Assembly: GCA_003220055.1 (NCBI GenBank)
Contig: QHRF01000101.1
Span: forward strand, 1-33,922
Direction: 5' to 3'
DNA length: 33,922 nucleotides
From: Verrucomicrobiota bacterium
GTDB lineage: Bacteria; Verrucomicrobiota; Verrucomicrobiia; Chthoniobacterales; UBA10450
Position 1 is the first letter of the stretch. The number at the start of each line of letters is the position of its first letter. Under the pieces are notes generated by a model that saw only the letters and a program-made list of their open reading frames with translations, ran no database searches and was not told the origin of the DNA. Made by a program: the position numbers and the translations under genes. Positions 8,418 to 14,856 of the stretch are shown here, in pieces.

Positions 8418-8499
8418 TCGCCCTGGCACTTTCGAAGTGTACGGCACTCTCGGTTACGAGCGCCTCAGGTCAGGTTCTACCTGTAGCTTTGAGAGTTGA
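8408..8499 (+). pseudogene. Out-of-frame continuation of the secreted protein gene
   Basis: Reading from 8407 in a different frame gives a run ending RPGTFEVYGTLGYERL and then RSGSTCSF with a stop at 8497-8499. A third frame just before it reads DVEFLAGTYK. Together these make a coherent protein tail if one G is added near 8370 and one A in the AAA run near 8406. This points to two single-base losses, real or from sequencing. Confidence is limited because no homologue could be aligned. Confidence 0.4.
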
Positions 8500-8762
8500 C
8501 GGTATGACGTACACAAATTTTTAGCGAAACTGCGCAAAAATTCCTCAGTTAAGGCAAAGGTACGGCAGCAAACCACGGCCATCACTTGATCGATCACCGG
8601 CGCCGGACGCGGCGCATTTCGCTCGCGGCGAGCCGCTTCAAAACGCGCGATCGTTTTCATGAATCGGTTTTTGAAGCTGGTCGGGGAAAAAGTTTTGTTG
8701 GATGGCGACCACTCTCGCGTTGCAATCCGATTCATACCCCAAAGCCGCCAGCCAAAGCAATC

Positions 8763-8879
8763 ATGCAGACGTTCCTCTTGTTCCTCGCCCTGCAAGAGCC
8801 GTCTCCGGGCTCGTTCTTGATTGCAGGCGCTGTCAGCCTGGGCTTGCTCGCGATTTTCCTCCATCACAAACTCGGCTAG
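8763..8879 (+). CDS. Possible 38-residue membrane peptide with PEP-CTERM-like tail
   Basis: The short frame starts MQTFLLFLALQEPSPG and continues with an 18-residue hydrophobic segment (SFLIAGAVSLGLLAIFL) ending HHKLG. The EPS-plus-hydrophobic-helix-plus-basic-tail order resembles a PEP-CTERM sorting signal, which anchors proteins for exosortase cleavage, but here almost nothing precedes it. It may be a small membrane protein or the leftover 3' end of a PEP-CTERM gene. No convincing ribosome site is visible. The surrounding gap (8500-8959) otherwise shows no gene I can support on either strand. Confidence 0.3.
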   Translation: MQTFLLFLALQEPSPGSFLIAGAVSLGLLAIFLHHKLG

Positions 8880-8959
8880 GCTGGAATGCCATTAGCCCGC
8901 GGTAGTTGAATCGCATCGGCGTGCTTGCGCGGCGCAGCACAAATTGAAATCATCACCCA

Positions 8960-10462
8960 ATGCTGATGAAAGGCGAGATGTCATGTCAGATCCTGCTTTG
9001 CGGCTGCGCAGCCGTGATGCTCTCGTCCCGCGTGATCGCTCCCAGTGCGCTGCAACGATTTGATCAACCGCGGACCGTCTCGTACACAGCCGATATCGTC
9101 GTGAACGGTCGATGGCTCCTTCCACGCGACATGCTTGGGCACGTTGCAACGAAACCACCATTAGTGAACTGGATGGCAGCGCCGGTCGTCGCGCTCGGTT
9201 TCTGGCAGGAATGGGCCGCGAAGTGGCCAATGGTTGCAGCGACACTGCTCACCACTGCCCTGACTGTGAGAATCGCACGTAATTTATTTCGAAAAATTCC
9301 CGAGACCGAAACGGTCGCAAACGAAGCCGCTCTTCTCGCTGGGGCCGCGTGGCTGGTGAATCCGGCCAATATGACAATGATCTATCATTGCCGGCCCGAT
9401 CCGGTCCTGGTGCTCTTTCTCACGGCGGCTTGGATGTGCGCGACCGCGGTCATATTTGAAAATGACTCCGACAGGATCGCCATCGGCGGGTTTTCGATTG
9501 CCATCGGCTTGGCGGCTTTGACCAAAGGTCCAGCAGCGCTTCTTCCGATGATATATCTGCCGTTGGCCGCCTGGTTAATCCGGGGCCAACCAGATCTTCT
9601 CTGGCGTAGTCACTGGTTGTGGGCAATCTCAGTTGCGCTCGCGATCTTCTCGCTCTGGGCATTGCCGACCGCGATCCGCTACCCGGCGCCGTTTTTTAAG
9701 CAGCTTATCGGCCGTGAGCTAATCGGACCAACCTTGGGATTGGATCATCACTTCGGCGGCAAACATTACATTGATGGTCCAATCGTTGCGCTAAAGCTTA
9801 TTCTGCAAAATCCGATCTGGTTTGTTCAGCGGTTTCTACCATGGTCGCTCCTGACTATCGGCGCACTTTGCGCCATCGGGTGGAAGCGGTGGTTTCGACA
9901 CCCGCTTGCGCCCACAATTTTGTGGATATTTCTCGTGCTCGTATTTTTTGCTCTCTCGGTGCGCAAAACTGCCGATTACATCCTGCCCGCTTATCCCGCG
10001 GGAGCGATTCTAGCCGCTTATTTTTGTGTAACTTATTTGCGAAGATTTCGTATCCAGCCTTGGCAGGTCGCGGCATTCGCTCTCGCGCTCGCCGTTGGAC
10101 TGAGCGCAAAACACTTTCTCAAGACGAGCAAGGATCGCGGCGGCGAAAACTTGAAGCTATTTGCGCGTGAAGTGGAGAGCACGATCGACGACGATCCGGT
10201 CGTATTTATCGATACCGATTACAACACGCTCCAGTTTTTTCTGCATCGACATCAGCCAGGTGCGCCGACCGCGGAACAAATGGCCGTGGCAAAGTGGGCC
10301 ATTATGCCGTTGCGCGACGAAGTTCCCGCGGAATTGCACTCGGACTTGGTCACCCGAAATCAAGAAAAGCAGTTTGTGTTGGGATTATATCGAATGGAGA
10401 ATGTGCGAACTCTGATTCACCCAGATTCGCCGCTTAATTTTGGATGGCGTCCACGATTGTAA
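8960..10462 (+). CDS. ArnT/PMT-like integral membrane glycosyltransferase (GT-C fold)
   Basis: The protein has about 10-12 hydrophobic segments over residues 1-390 and a soluble C-terminal tail. The pattern D35-QP, then ADIVVNGRWLLPRDMLG and TKPPLVNWMAAP, corresponds to the first periplasmic loop of the ArnT/PMT family, where '..GDWLVP....KPPL..WL' binds the polyprenyl-phosphate sugar donor. Such enzymes add sugars from lipid carriers to lipid A, polymer or protein on the outer face of the cytoplasmic membrane. The usual acidic pair of the first loop is here DQ rather than DE, and the acceptor cannot be inferred. Start ATG at 8960 is used, though ATG at 8978 preceded by AAAGG is an alternative. 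glgX begins 13 bp after the stop, so they may be cotranscribed. Confidence 0.8.
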   Translation: MLMKGEMSCQILLCGCAAVMLSSRVIAPSALQRFDQPRTVSYTADIVVNGRWLLPRDMLGHVATKPPLVNWMAAPVVALGFWQEWAAKWPMVAATLLTTALTVRIARNLFRKIPETETVANEAALLAGAAWLVNPANMTMIYHCRPDPVLVLFLTAAWMCATAVIFENDSDRIAIGGFSIAIGLAALTKGPAALLPMIYLPLAAWLIRGQPDLLWRSHWLWAISVALAIFSLWALPTAIRYPAPFFKQLIGRELIGPTLGLDHHFGGKHYIDGPIVALKLILQNPIWFVQRFLPWSLLTIGALCAIGWKRWFRHPLAPTILWIFLVLVFFALSVRKTADYILPAYPAGAILAAYFCVTYLRRFRIQPWQVAAFALALAVGLSAKHFLKTSKDRGGENLKLFAREVESTIDDDPVVFIDTDYNTLQFFLHRHQPGAPTAEQMAVAKWAIMPLRDEVPAELHSDLVTRNQEKQFVLGLYRMENVRTLIHPDSPLNFGWRPRL

Positions 10463-10475
10463 GCTGGCCGCTTCT

Positions 10476-12704
10476 ATGACAATGGTAAAGACCTGGCCCG
10501 GAAAACCATATCCGCTTGGCGCCACTTGGCTGGGAAACGGCGTCAACTTCGCGATCTTTTCCGAACACGCCACGGGCATTGATCTCTGCTTGTTCGACAA
10601 CATCGGCGCGCCGAAGGAAAACCTCCGCATTCCTTTCCGCGAACAAACCGAGCAAGTGTGGCACGCGTTTTTGCCCGATGCGCGGCCGGGACAACTTTAC
10701 GGTTACCGCGTCTATGGCCCGTACGATCCGAAGCGGGGCCTGCGTTTCAACGATTCGAAATTGTTGCTCGACCCCTATGCTAAAGCGATCGCGGGCCGGA
10801 TTAATTGGTCGGACGAAATGTTCGGTTACGTGGTCGGCGATAAAGCGGAGGACCTGACGCGCGATTCGCGCGACAACGCGTGGGCGATGCCCAAGTCAGT
10901 CGTAGTCGACGATGCCTTCAATTGGCGCGACGACCAACGGCCGAACACTCCGCTTTCCGAAACGGTGATTTATGAAATGCACGTGAAAGGATTCACGAAA
11001 CTTTGGGGAGACGTGCCGGAGCAATTCCGCGGCGCATATGCTGGAATCGCGAGCGAACCGGCGATCCGTTATCTCAAAACGCTTGGCGTGACCGCGGTCG
11101 AACTTTTACCGGTGCACACCCATCTGGATGACAAGGCGCTGGTCGATCGTGGCCTGACGAATTACTGGGGCTACAACACGATCGGATTTTTCGCACCGCA
11201 CGGGCACTATTCGAGCAACCGTGAGTTGACCGCGGAAGTGACCGAATTCAAATCGATGGTGCGAGCGCTGCACGCCGCCGGGATCGAAGTGATTCTCGAT
11301 GTTGTTTACAATCACACCGGCGAAGGAAATCATCTCGGACCGACGGTCTGTTTTCGCGGAATCGATAATGGGGCGTTTTATCGGCTGATGGCAGACAATC
11401 CCCGTTTCTATTTGGATTACACCGGCACCGGCAACACGGTAGACACGCTCCACCCGCGCACGCTGCAAATGGTGATGGACAGTCTGCGCCATTGGGTGGT
11501 GGAAATGCGCGTGGACGGTTTTCGGTTCGACCTCGCTCCCGCCCTCGGACGCGACGGCACCGGATGCAATAAGTTCGCCGCCTTTTTCAAAGTCATTCAA
11601 CAGGACCCGGTCCTGTCACAGGTGAAATTAATCGCGGAGCCGTGGGATGTCGGTGAAGGCGGCTACCAGGTCGGCAATTTTCCCGTGCCGTTTTCGGAAT
11701 GGAACGGAAAATTCCGGGACGCGATGCGCAGTTTTTGGCGTGGCGACGAAGGTTTTATCGGCGAAGTCGCATATCGACTGACCGCCAGCCCCGATCTTTA
11801 TCAACACGACGGCCGGCAACCCTACGCCAGCGTTAACTTCATCACGTCACACGACGGCTACACCCTCAACGATCTCGTCAGCTACAACGACAAGCACAAC
11901 GAAGCCAACGGCGATGAGAACCGCGACGGCGACGGCCATAATCGCTCCTGGAACTGCGGGGTCGAAGGGCCGACGGACGATCCGAACATCAACAGTTTGC
12001 GGCGCCGGCAGGAGCGAAATTTTTTGACGATACTTTTTTTGTCGCAAGGCGTACCGATGCTTTTGGGCGGCGATGAATTTGGCCGGACGCAAAAGGGGAA
12101 CAACAACGCCTATTGTCAGGACAATGAGATCAGCTGGCTAAATTGGCAGTGGGACGAAAAACAGAACCGCCTGTTCGAATTCACCAAAAAATTGATTCAG
12201 CTGCGCCGTGAGCATCCGGCATTTCGTCGTCCGAAATTTTTTCAAGGCCGCCGCGTCCCGGGCGGCGAGATCAAGGACGTAATGTGGTTCAATCCCGGCG
12301 GGAACGAAATGAGCGAGAAAGAATGGAATTCGCCATTCGCACGTTGTCTTGGGATGCTCATCAGCGGCGACGCCATTGGTTTGGTGGATGAACATGGCGA
12401 ACCGGTGCGCGACGACACCTTTCTGCTTTTGATCAACGCGCATCACGAACCAATTCCGTTCGTGCTTCCGGGCGAGGAGCACCTCGAGTGGGAACAGATT
12501 CTCGACACCGCGAACGAAGATGGTTTTCTCAAGGAACCGAAGAAATTTTCGTCCGGTGATGATGTCGACCTTGGTGGACGAGCGAGTTGTTTGTTCAAGC
12601 TCAGCCGCGGCGAACAACCGCGCGCGCGTCACGAATCCTGGAAGAAACGCGCCATGGCGGCGCTCGCGGCGATTACCGGTGACGAGGAACGCGCGAAGAA
12701 ATAG
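10476..12704 (+). CDS. glgX: Glycogen debranching enzyme GlgX (isoamylase type)
   Basis: GlgX hydrolyses alpha-1,6 branches of limit-dextrin glycogen in the cytoplasm. The order of domains is a CBM48-like N-domain (PGKPYPLGATWLGNGVNFAIFSEHA), a GH13 barrel, and a C-terminal beta domain. GH13 signatures are ILDVVYNHTGEG, GFRFDLAPALGR (nucleophile Asp about 352), LIAEPWDVG (acid/base Glu about 388) and FITSHDG with the transition-state Asp. The GGDEFGRTQKGNNNAYCQDNEISWLNW block is typical of GlgX/TreX. The reading frame is open from a TTG at 10440 inside the previous gene, but ATG at 10476 (or 10482) fits the family N-terminus. The 743-residue length is normal. No other glycogen gene is adjacent. 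The TAG stop overlaps the start of a REPIN-like element. Confidence 0.95.
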   Translation: MTMVKTWPGKPYPLGATWLGNGVNFAIFSEHATGIDLCLFDNIGAPKENLRIPFREQTEQVWHAFLPDARPGQLYGYRVYGPYDPKRGLRFNDSKLLLDPYAKAIAGRINWSDEMFGYVVGDKAEDLTRDSRDNAWAMPKSVVVDDAFNWRDDQRPNTPLSETVIYEMHVKGFTKLWGDVPEQFRGAYAGIASEPAIRYLKTLGVTAVELLPVHTHLDDKALVDRGLTNYWGYNTIGFFAPHGHYSSNRELTAEVTEFKSMVRALHAAGIEVILDVVYNHTGEGNHLGPTVCFRGIDNGAFYRLMADNPRFYLDYTGTGNTVDTLHPRTLQMVMDSLRHWVVEMRVDGFRFDLAPALGRDGTGCNKFAAFFKVIQQDPVLSQVKLIAEPWDVGEGGYQVGNFPVPFSEWNGKFRDAMRSFWRGDEGFIGEVAYRLTASPDLYQHDGRQPYASVNFITSHDGYTLNDLVSYNDKHNEANGDENRDGDGHNRSWNCGVEGPTDDPNINSLRRRQERNFLTILFLSQGVPMLLGGDEFGRTQKGNNNAYCQDNEISWLNWQWDEKQNRLFEFTKKLIQLRREHPAFRRPKFFQGRRVPGGEIKDVMWFNPGGNEMSEKEWNSPFARCLGMLISGDAIGLVDEHGEPVRDDTFLLLINAHHEPIPFVLPGEEHLEWEQILDTANEDGFLKEPKKFSSGDDVDLGGRASCLFKLSRGEQPRARHESWKKRAMAALAAITGDEERAKK

Positions 12705-12772
12705 GTAGGGGCGATTGACCTTGCCAGTCCGGCTCGGACTCGCCCGCGGGCGAGTCGGTGAACCACCCTACC
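12704..12772. repeat. REPIN-like element after glgX
   Basis: Outer arms are GGTAGGG (12704-12710) and CCCTACC (12766-12772). Inside are the hairpin GTCCG-GCT-CGGAC (12727-12739) and a perfect 20 bp palindrome GACTCGCCCG/CGGGCGAGTC (12737-12756). It starts on the last base of the glgX stop codon. CCAGTCCGGCTCGGACT is repeated inverted at 20780. It shares GGGCGATTGAC with the elements beside the RAYT gene. Confidence 0.85.
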
Positions 12773-12796
12773 AGAAGAATTCTGTTCAACGCAAGA

Positions 12797-12824
12797 TTGC
12801 AACGCGGCGCGATTCTATTATAGA
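12797..12824 (+). promoter_or_regulatory. Candidate sigma-70-type promoter
   Basis: TTGCAA (12797-12802), a 16 bp spacer and TATAGA (12819-12824, within CTATTATAGA) lie just upstream of a 16-codon leader frame and the host-attachment gene. Spacing is acceptable but the -35 match is only partial. Confidence 0.35.
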
Positions 12825-12830
12825 GAATTC

Positions 12831-12881
12831 ATGAGCGCTTCTTTGACGCGCCGGGAAGACGCTCGTCCAGTTAGCCTATGA
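12831..12881 (+). CDS. Possible 16-residue leader peptide coupled to the next gene
   Basis: ATG at 12831 opens a frame MSASLTRREDARPVSL whose TGA stop overlaps the ATG of the next gene as ATGA. The downstream gene has no visible Shine-Dalgarno, so translational coupling through this upstream frame is plausible. Chance occurrence cannot be excluded. Confidence 0.3.
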   Translation: MSASLTRREDARPVSL

Positions 12882-13342
12882 TACCGGCTTCACTCGTAAT
12901 CGCGGCAGATCGCGGCAGCTTGAAAGCGTATCGGGTCAACGAAACGCCCACCCGCGGGCCGAGCTTAAAATTGATCCAGGCTTTCGATATCACCGATGCG
13001 CACGGCAAGCTCGTCGACAAGGTGACCGACTTGGCCGGACGTTTTCCGGTCACCGAAGGCGCAGGCACCCATCGCGGCCCGGCTTCGATCGCCGAGAGTA
13101 AACTGGAAACCGAGACCGATCGGCGGATTAACAAAGAACTGGCCGAACAAATCGCCAAAATTGTCAACGGCAGTGGCAAGGAAGGCTGGGCGTTTGCCGC
13201 GCCGTCCGAGATTCATGGGGCGATTGTCCATCTTCTACCCGATCGCATTCGCAATCGAATCGTCGAGCACGTGAAATCCGACCTGGTCAAAGTCGAGCCG
13301 GCAAAATTACCGAATCATTTTCGTTCCCTTCGTCCGGTTTAA
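12878..13342 (+). CDS. Host-attachment / baeRF-like protein
   Basis: The 154-residue protein matches the pattern of the 'protein required for attachment to host cells' family (PF10116): the N-terminal strand LVIAADRGSLKAYRV, a middle GRFPVTEGAGTHRG segment, the helix EQIAKIVN, the AAPSEIHGAIVHLLPDRIRNRI block, and the tail DLVKVEPAKLPNHFRSLRP. This family is related to the bacterial release-factor-like (baeRF) proteins, predicted to act at ribosomes. The attachment name derives from a plant-associated bacterium and is probably not the general function. The gene directly precedes hpf (16 bp gap), supporting a ribosome or stress-linked role. Confidence 0.75.
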   Translation: MIPASLVIAADRGSLKAYRVNETPTRGPSLKLIQAFDITDAHGKLVDKVTDLAGRFPVTEGAGTHRGPASIAESKLETETDRRINKELAEQIAKIVNGSGKEGWAFAAPSEIHGAIVHLLPDRIRNRIVEHVKSDLVKVEPAKLPNHFRSLRPV

Positions 13343-13358
13343 GCTCAATATTTTAATT

Positions 13359-13691
13359 ATGCAATTGCCCGTCAAGATCACCTACCGCGGCCTGGATAAG
13401 TCAGATAAGATCGACAACCTCGTTTTAGATTATGCTTCGCGACTCGAGAAATTCTGCGACCACATCAACCGATGCGATGTCGCGATCGAGCAGCCGAACC
13501 ATACTCATCACAAAGGTAATCCTTACCGTTGCCGGATCGATGTCACGGTGAGACCGCGTCACGAGCTGGTGAGCGACGAAAAACAAATGGACAACGGCTC
13601 GCACGAGCCGCTGAACAAAGTCATTCACGACGCGTTCAAGACGATGGAGCGCCAGCTGCGCCACCTCGTCGAAAAACAACGCCGCGAGTAG
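13359..13691 (+). CDS. hpf: Ribosome hibernation-promoting factor (short HPF/RaiA type)
   Basis: HPF/RaiA proteins bind the decoding centre of the small ribosomal subunit and silence or dimerise ribosomes under starvation. The 110-residue sequence shows the family's beta-alpha-beta-beta-beta-alpha layout. It runs from VKITYRGLDKSDKIDNLVLDYASRLEKFCDHINRC through CDVAIEQPNHTHHKG and YRCRIDVTVRPRHELV to HEPLNKVIHDAFKTMERQLRHLVEKQRRE. It lacks the C-terminal dimerisation domain of long HPF. The second strand region is more divergent than usual. It is probably cotranscribed with the upstream baeRF-like gene. The palindromic RAYT element starts 11 bp after its stop. Confidence 0.82.
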   Translation: MQLPVKITYRGLDKSDKIDNLVLDYASRLEKFCDHINRCDVAIEQPNHTHHKGNPYRCRIDVTVRPRHELVSDEKQMDNGSHEPLNKVIHDAFKTMERQLRHLVEKQRRE

Positions 13692-13702
13692 ATGCAGTTC
13701 TA

Positions 13703-13732
13703 GGTAGGGGCAATTGACCCCAATCGCCCGGT
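13703..13732 (+). repeat. Single REP unit upstream of the RAYT gene
   Basis: GTAG (13704-13707) is followed by the stem GGGCAATTG, a short loop and CAATCGCCC (13708-13729) with one A/C mismatch. The sequence is nearly identical to the right hairpin of the element after the RAYT gene. It lies 11 bp before the GTG start of the transposase. Confidence 0.85.
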
Positions 13733-13742
13733 TCCCCCAAAA

Positions 13743-14207
13743 GTGAATAAGCACGCTGTTCCGGCTCGGCCCGTGCGGAAAGTGCTGGATCATTCGATTC
13801 ATTTTCACGGGCGGTTCGGAGCAACCTATTTCATTACGATTTGCTGTGATGCGCGAGGCGTGAACCAGCTTTGCAAGAATCAAGTCGCGCAGATACTTTT
13901 CGAAACTGCGCGTCGGTATCATGAGTTGGAACAGTGGTATCTTAAACTGCTCTTGCTGATGCCGGACCATTGGCACCTTCTCATCGGCATTTCGCCTGAT
14001 GCAGAACTTTCTAAACTCATCCGTGACTTCAAACGGATTGCGGCGCGAAAGGGAAAAATCGAATGGCAGCGAAACTTTTTCGATCACCGATTGCGCCATG
14101 ACGAAAGTGAAACGGAGAAATTCGAATACATTTGGGAGAATCCGATTCGGGCGGGATTGATTGGGCCAAATGATGACTGGCCTTACATACTCATCGGCAA
14201 CGAATAG
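13743..14207 (+). CDS. REP-associated tyrosine transposase (RAYT, Y1_Tnp / HUH family)
   Basis: This 154-residue protein has the single-strand HUH endonuclease fold of IS200-like transposases. Key motifs are the first strand GATYFITICCDARG, MPDHWHLLIG with the HUH pair H76/H78, KLIRDFKRIAARK, and KFEYIWENPIRAGL with the predicted catalytic Tyr at 129. WQRNFFDHRLRHDE corresponds to the typical 'W...F.DH.iR' of RAYTs. In characterised RAYTs this enzyme binds and cuts REP hairpins next to a GTAG tetranucleotide, and here GTAG-hairpins flank the gene on both sides. The start is GTG and there is no strong ribosome site. All catalytic residues are present, so the enzyme may be active. The final TAG overlaps the downstream palindrome. 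Confidence 0.92.
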   Translation: MNKHAVPARPVRKVLDHSIHFHGRFGATYFITICCDARGVNQLCKNQVAQILFETARRYHELEQWYLKLLLLMPDHWHLLIGISPDAELSKLIRDFKRIAARKGKIEWQRNFFDHRLRHDESETEKFEYIWENPIRAGLIGPNDDWPYILIGNE

Positions 14208-14261
14208 GTAGGGGCGGTTCACCGAACCGCCCGCGGGCGATTGAGGTCAATCGCCCCTACC
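14207..14261. repeat. Complete REPIN-like element downstream of the RAYT gene
   Basis: Outer arms GGTAGGGGCG/CGCCCCTACC are perfect. GTAG (14208-14211) precedes hairpin 1, GGGCGGTTC-ACC-GAACCGCCC (14212-14232). After a GC spacer, hairpin 2, GGGCGATTGA-GG-TCAATCGCCC (14235-14256), ends in CTAC (14257-14260). This is the best preserved copy in the window. It overlaps the RAYT stop codon on the left and the cupin fragment on the right. Confidence 0.92.
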
Positions 14262-14404
14262 TGAACCAACCTGGGCTCGTAGGTAGCGGGCCCAATCGTC
14301 ATCCCGCCGATGTGCACAAGTTCGAATTTCCCTTTTTGCATCACCCGCACCTCATCCGGTGGCTCAAACCGTTTCAGAATGACGCCGATTTGTTTGCTAC
14401 TCAT
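14219..14404 (-). pseudogene. 5' fragment of a cupin-domain protein, truncated at the REPIN
   Basis: The first about 45 residues (KRFEPPDEVRVMQKGKFELV then HIGGMTIGPATYEP) look like the N-terminus of a small single-cupin protein, where the family continues 'EPGWRWSEHV...'. Here the next bases would read EPGW if one A were removed, so there is also a frameshift. The remaining 16 codons and the stop come from the palindromic repeat. The metal-binding cupin core is absent, and no remainder is present on the other side of the RAYT unit. It is a broken gene. Confidence 0.65.
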
Positions 14405-14461
14405 GGTTGGCTTAAGCGATTTGGTTAGGCGGATGGTGTGTAGCGGATGGTTCGATGTGAC

Positions 14462-14808
14462 TTACGGCGAGACCAAGACAGCGGTACGTGAAACCACCGT
14501 TGCATCTCCCTCGACGCAACGACGGATTTGGTGAGCAACGGGCTTCTGGCCCCGGTATGTGACGACCACTTCAACCCCGCCAGACAACAGGCCTGCGAAA
14601 AAGGGTTCTAAACTGTCGATATCTGAGAAGTGCTCATGCCAAGACGAGGTGAAAACGGTAATTCGTCGTGTTCAGTCGAGAGTTCGAACGACTCCGACAC
14701 CCCGGGAAACTGCAGCCGAAACCCATCTGCCGTGTTAGTCACTGTGGCAGCAAACCTCTGCTGGAACCGGCGCGTGATATCTGCATCACTAGCGTCCAGG
14801 GGTTTCAT
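14462..14808 (-). pseudogene. Unrecognised small gene with a -1 frameshift
   Basis: The first 57 codons from ATG at 14808 (MKPLDASDADITRRFQQ onward) read as a normal soluble protein and then reach a stop in that frame at 14608. If one G is restored in the GG run near 14637, the frame continues for 58 more plausible residues (HEHFSDIDSLEPFFAGLL, then VEVVVTYRGQKPVAHQI) to a stop at 14462, for a total of about 115 residues. I do not recognise the family. It lies downstream of ftsH in the same direction and upstream of the cupin fragment, within a stretch of decaying genes. A sequencing error is an alternative. Confidence 0.5.
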
Positions 14809-14824
14809 AGGCCTATCGAGAATT

Positions 14825-14845
14825 AGACGAAAAAGCTTTTCGTCT
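14825..14845. terminator. Perfect hairpin after ftsH, possible terminator
   Basis: AGACGAAAA-AGC-TTTTCGTCT is a perfect 9 bp stem with a 3-base loop, 12 bp beyond the ftsH stop codon. The T-run is inside the stem rather than after it, so intrinsic termination is possible but not textbook. Confidence 0.4.
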
Positions 14846-14856
14846 GGCAGTGCGAC

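Larger units (their letters stand above)
13703..14261 (+). mobile_element. REP-RAYT-REPIN unit
   Basis: A tyrosine transposase gene is bounded on the left by one REP hairpin and on the right by a complete inverted REP pair, all with GTAG/CTAC feet. There are no long terminal repeats or target duplications of classical insertion-sequence type. The right edge runs into a cupin gene fragment, so the unit or an associated deletion damaged a neighbour. This is the domesticated RAYT arrangement in which one transposase maintains many dispersed short repeats. Confidence 0.75.

Noticed and set aside
8454-8660. 68-residue minus-strand frame starting MKTIARFEAARRERN
   Set aside because: The first half has plausible codon use, but there is no ribosome site, no recognisable family, and the second half overlaps the probable frameshifted tail of the plus-strand gene. 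Kept only as a remote possibility.
12704-12772. Rho-independent terminator after glgX
   Set aside because: The hairpins are strong but no T-tract follows, and the same sequence recurs elsewhere as a repeat, so it is annotated as a REPIN-like element instead.
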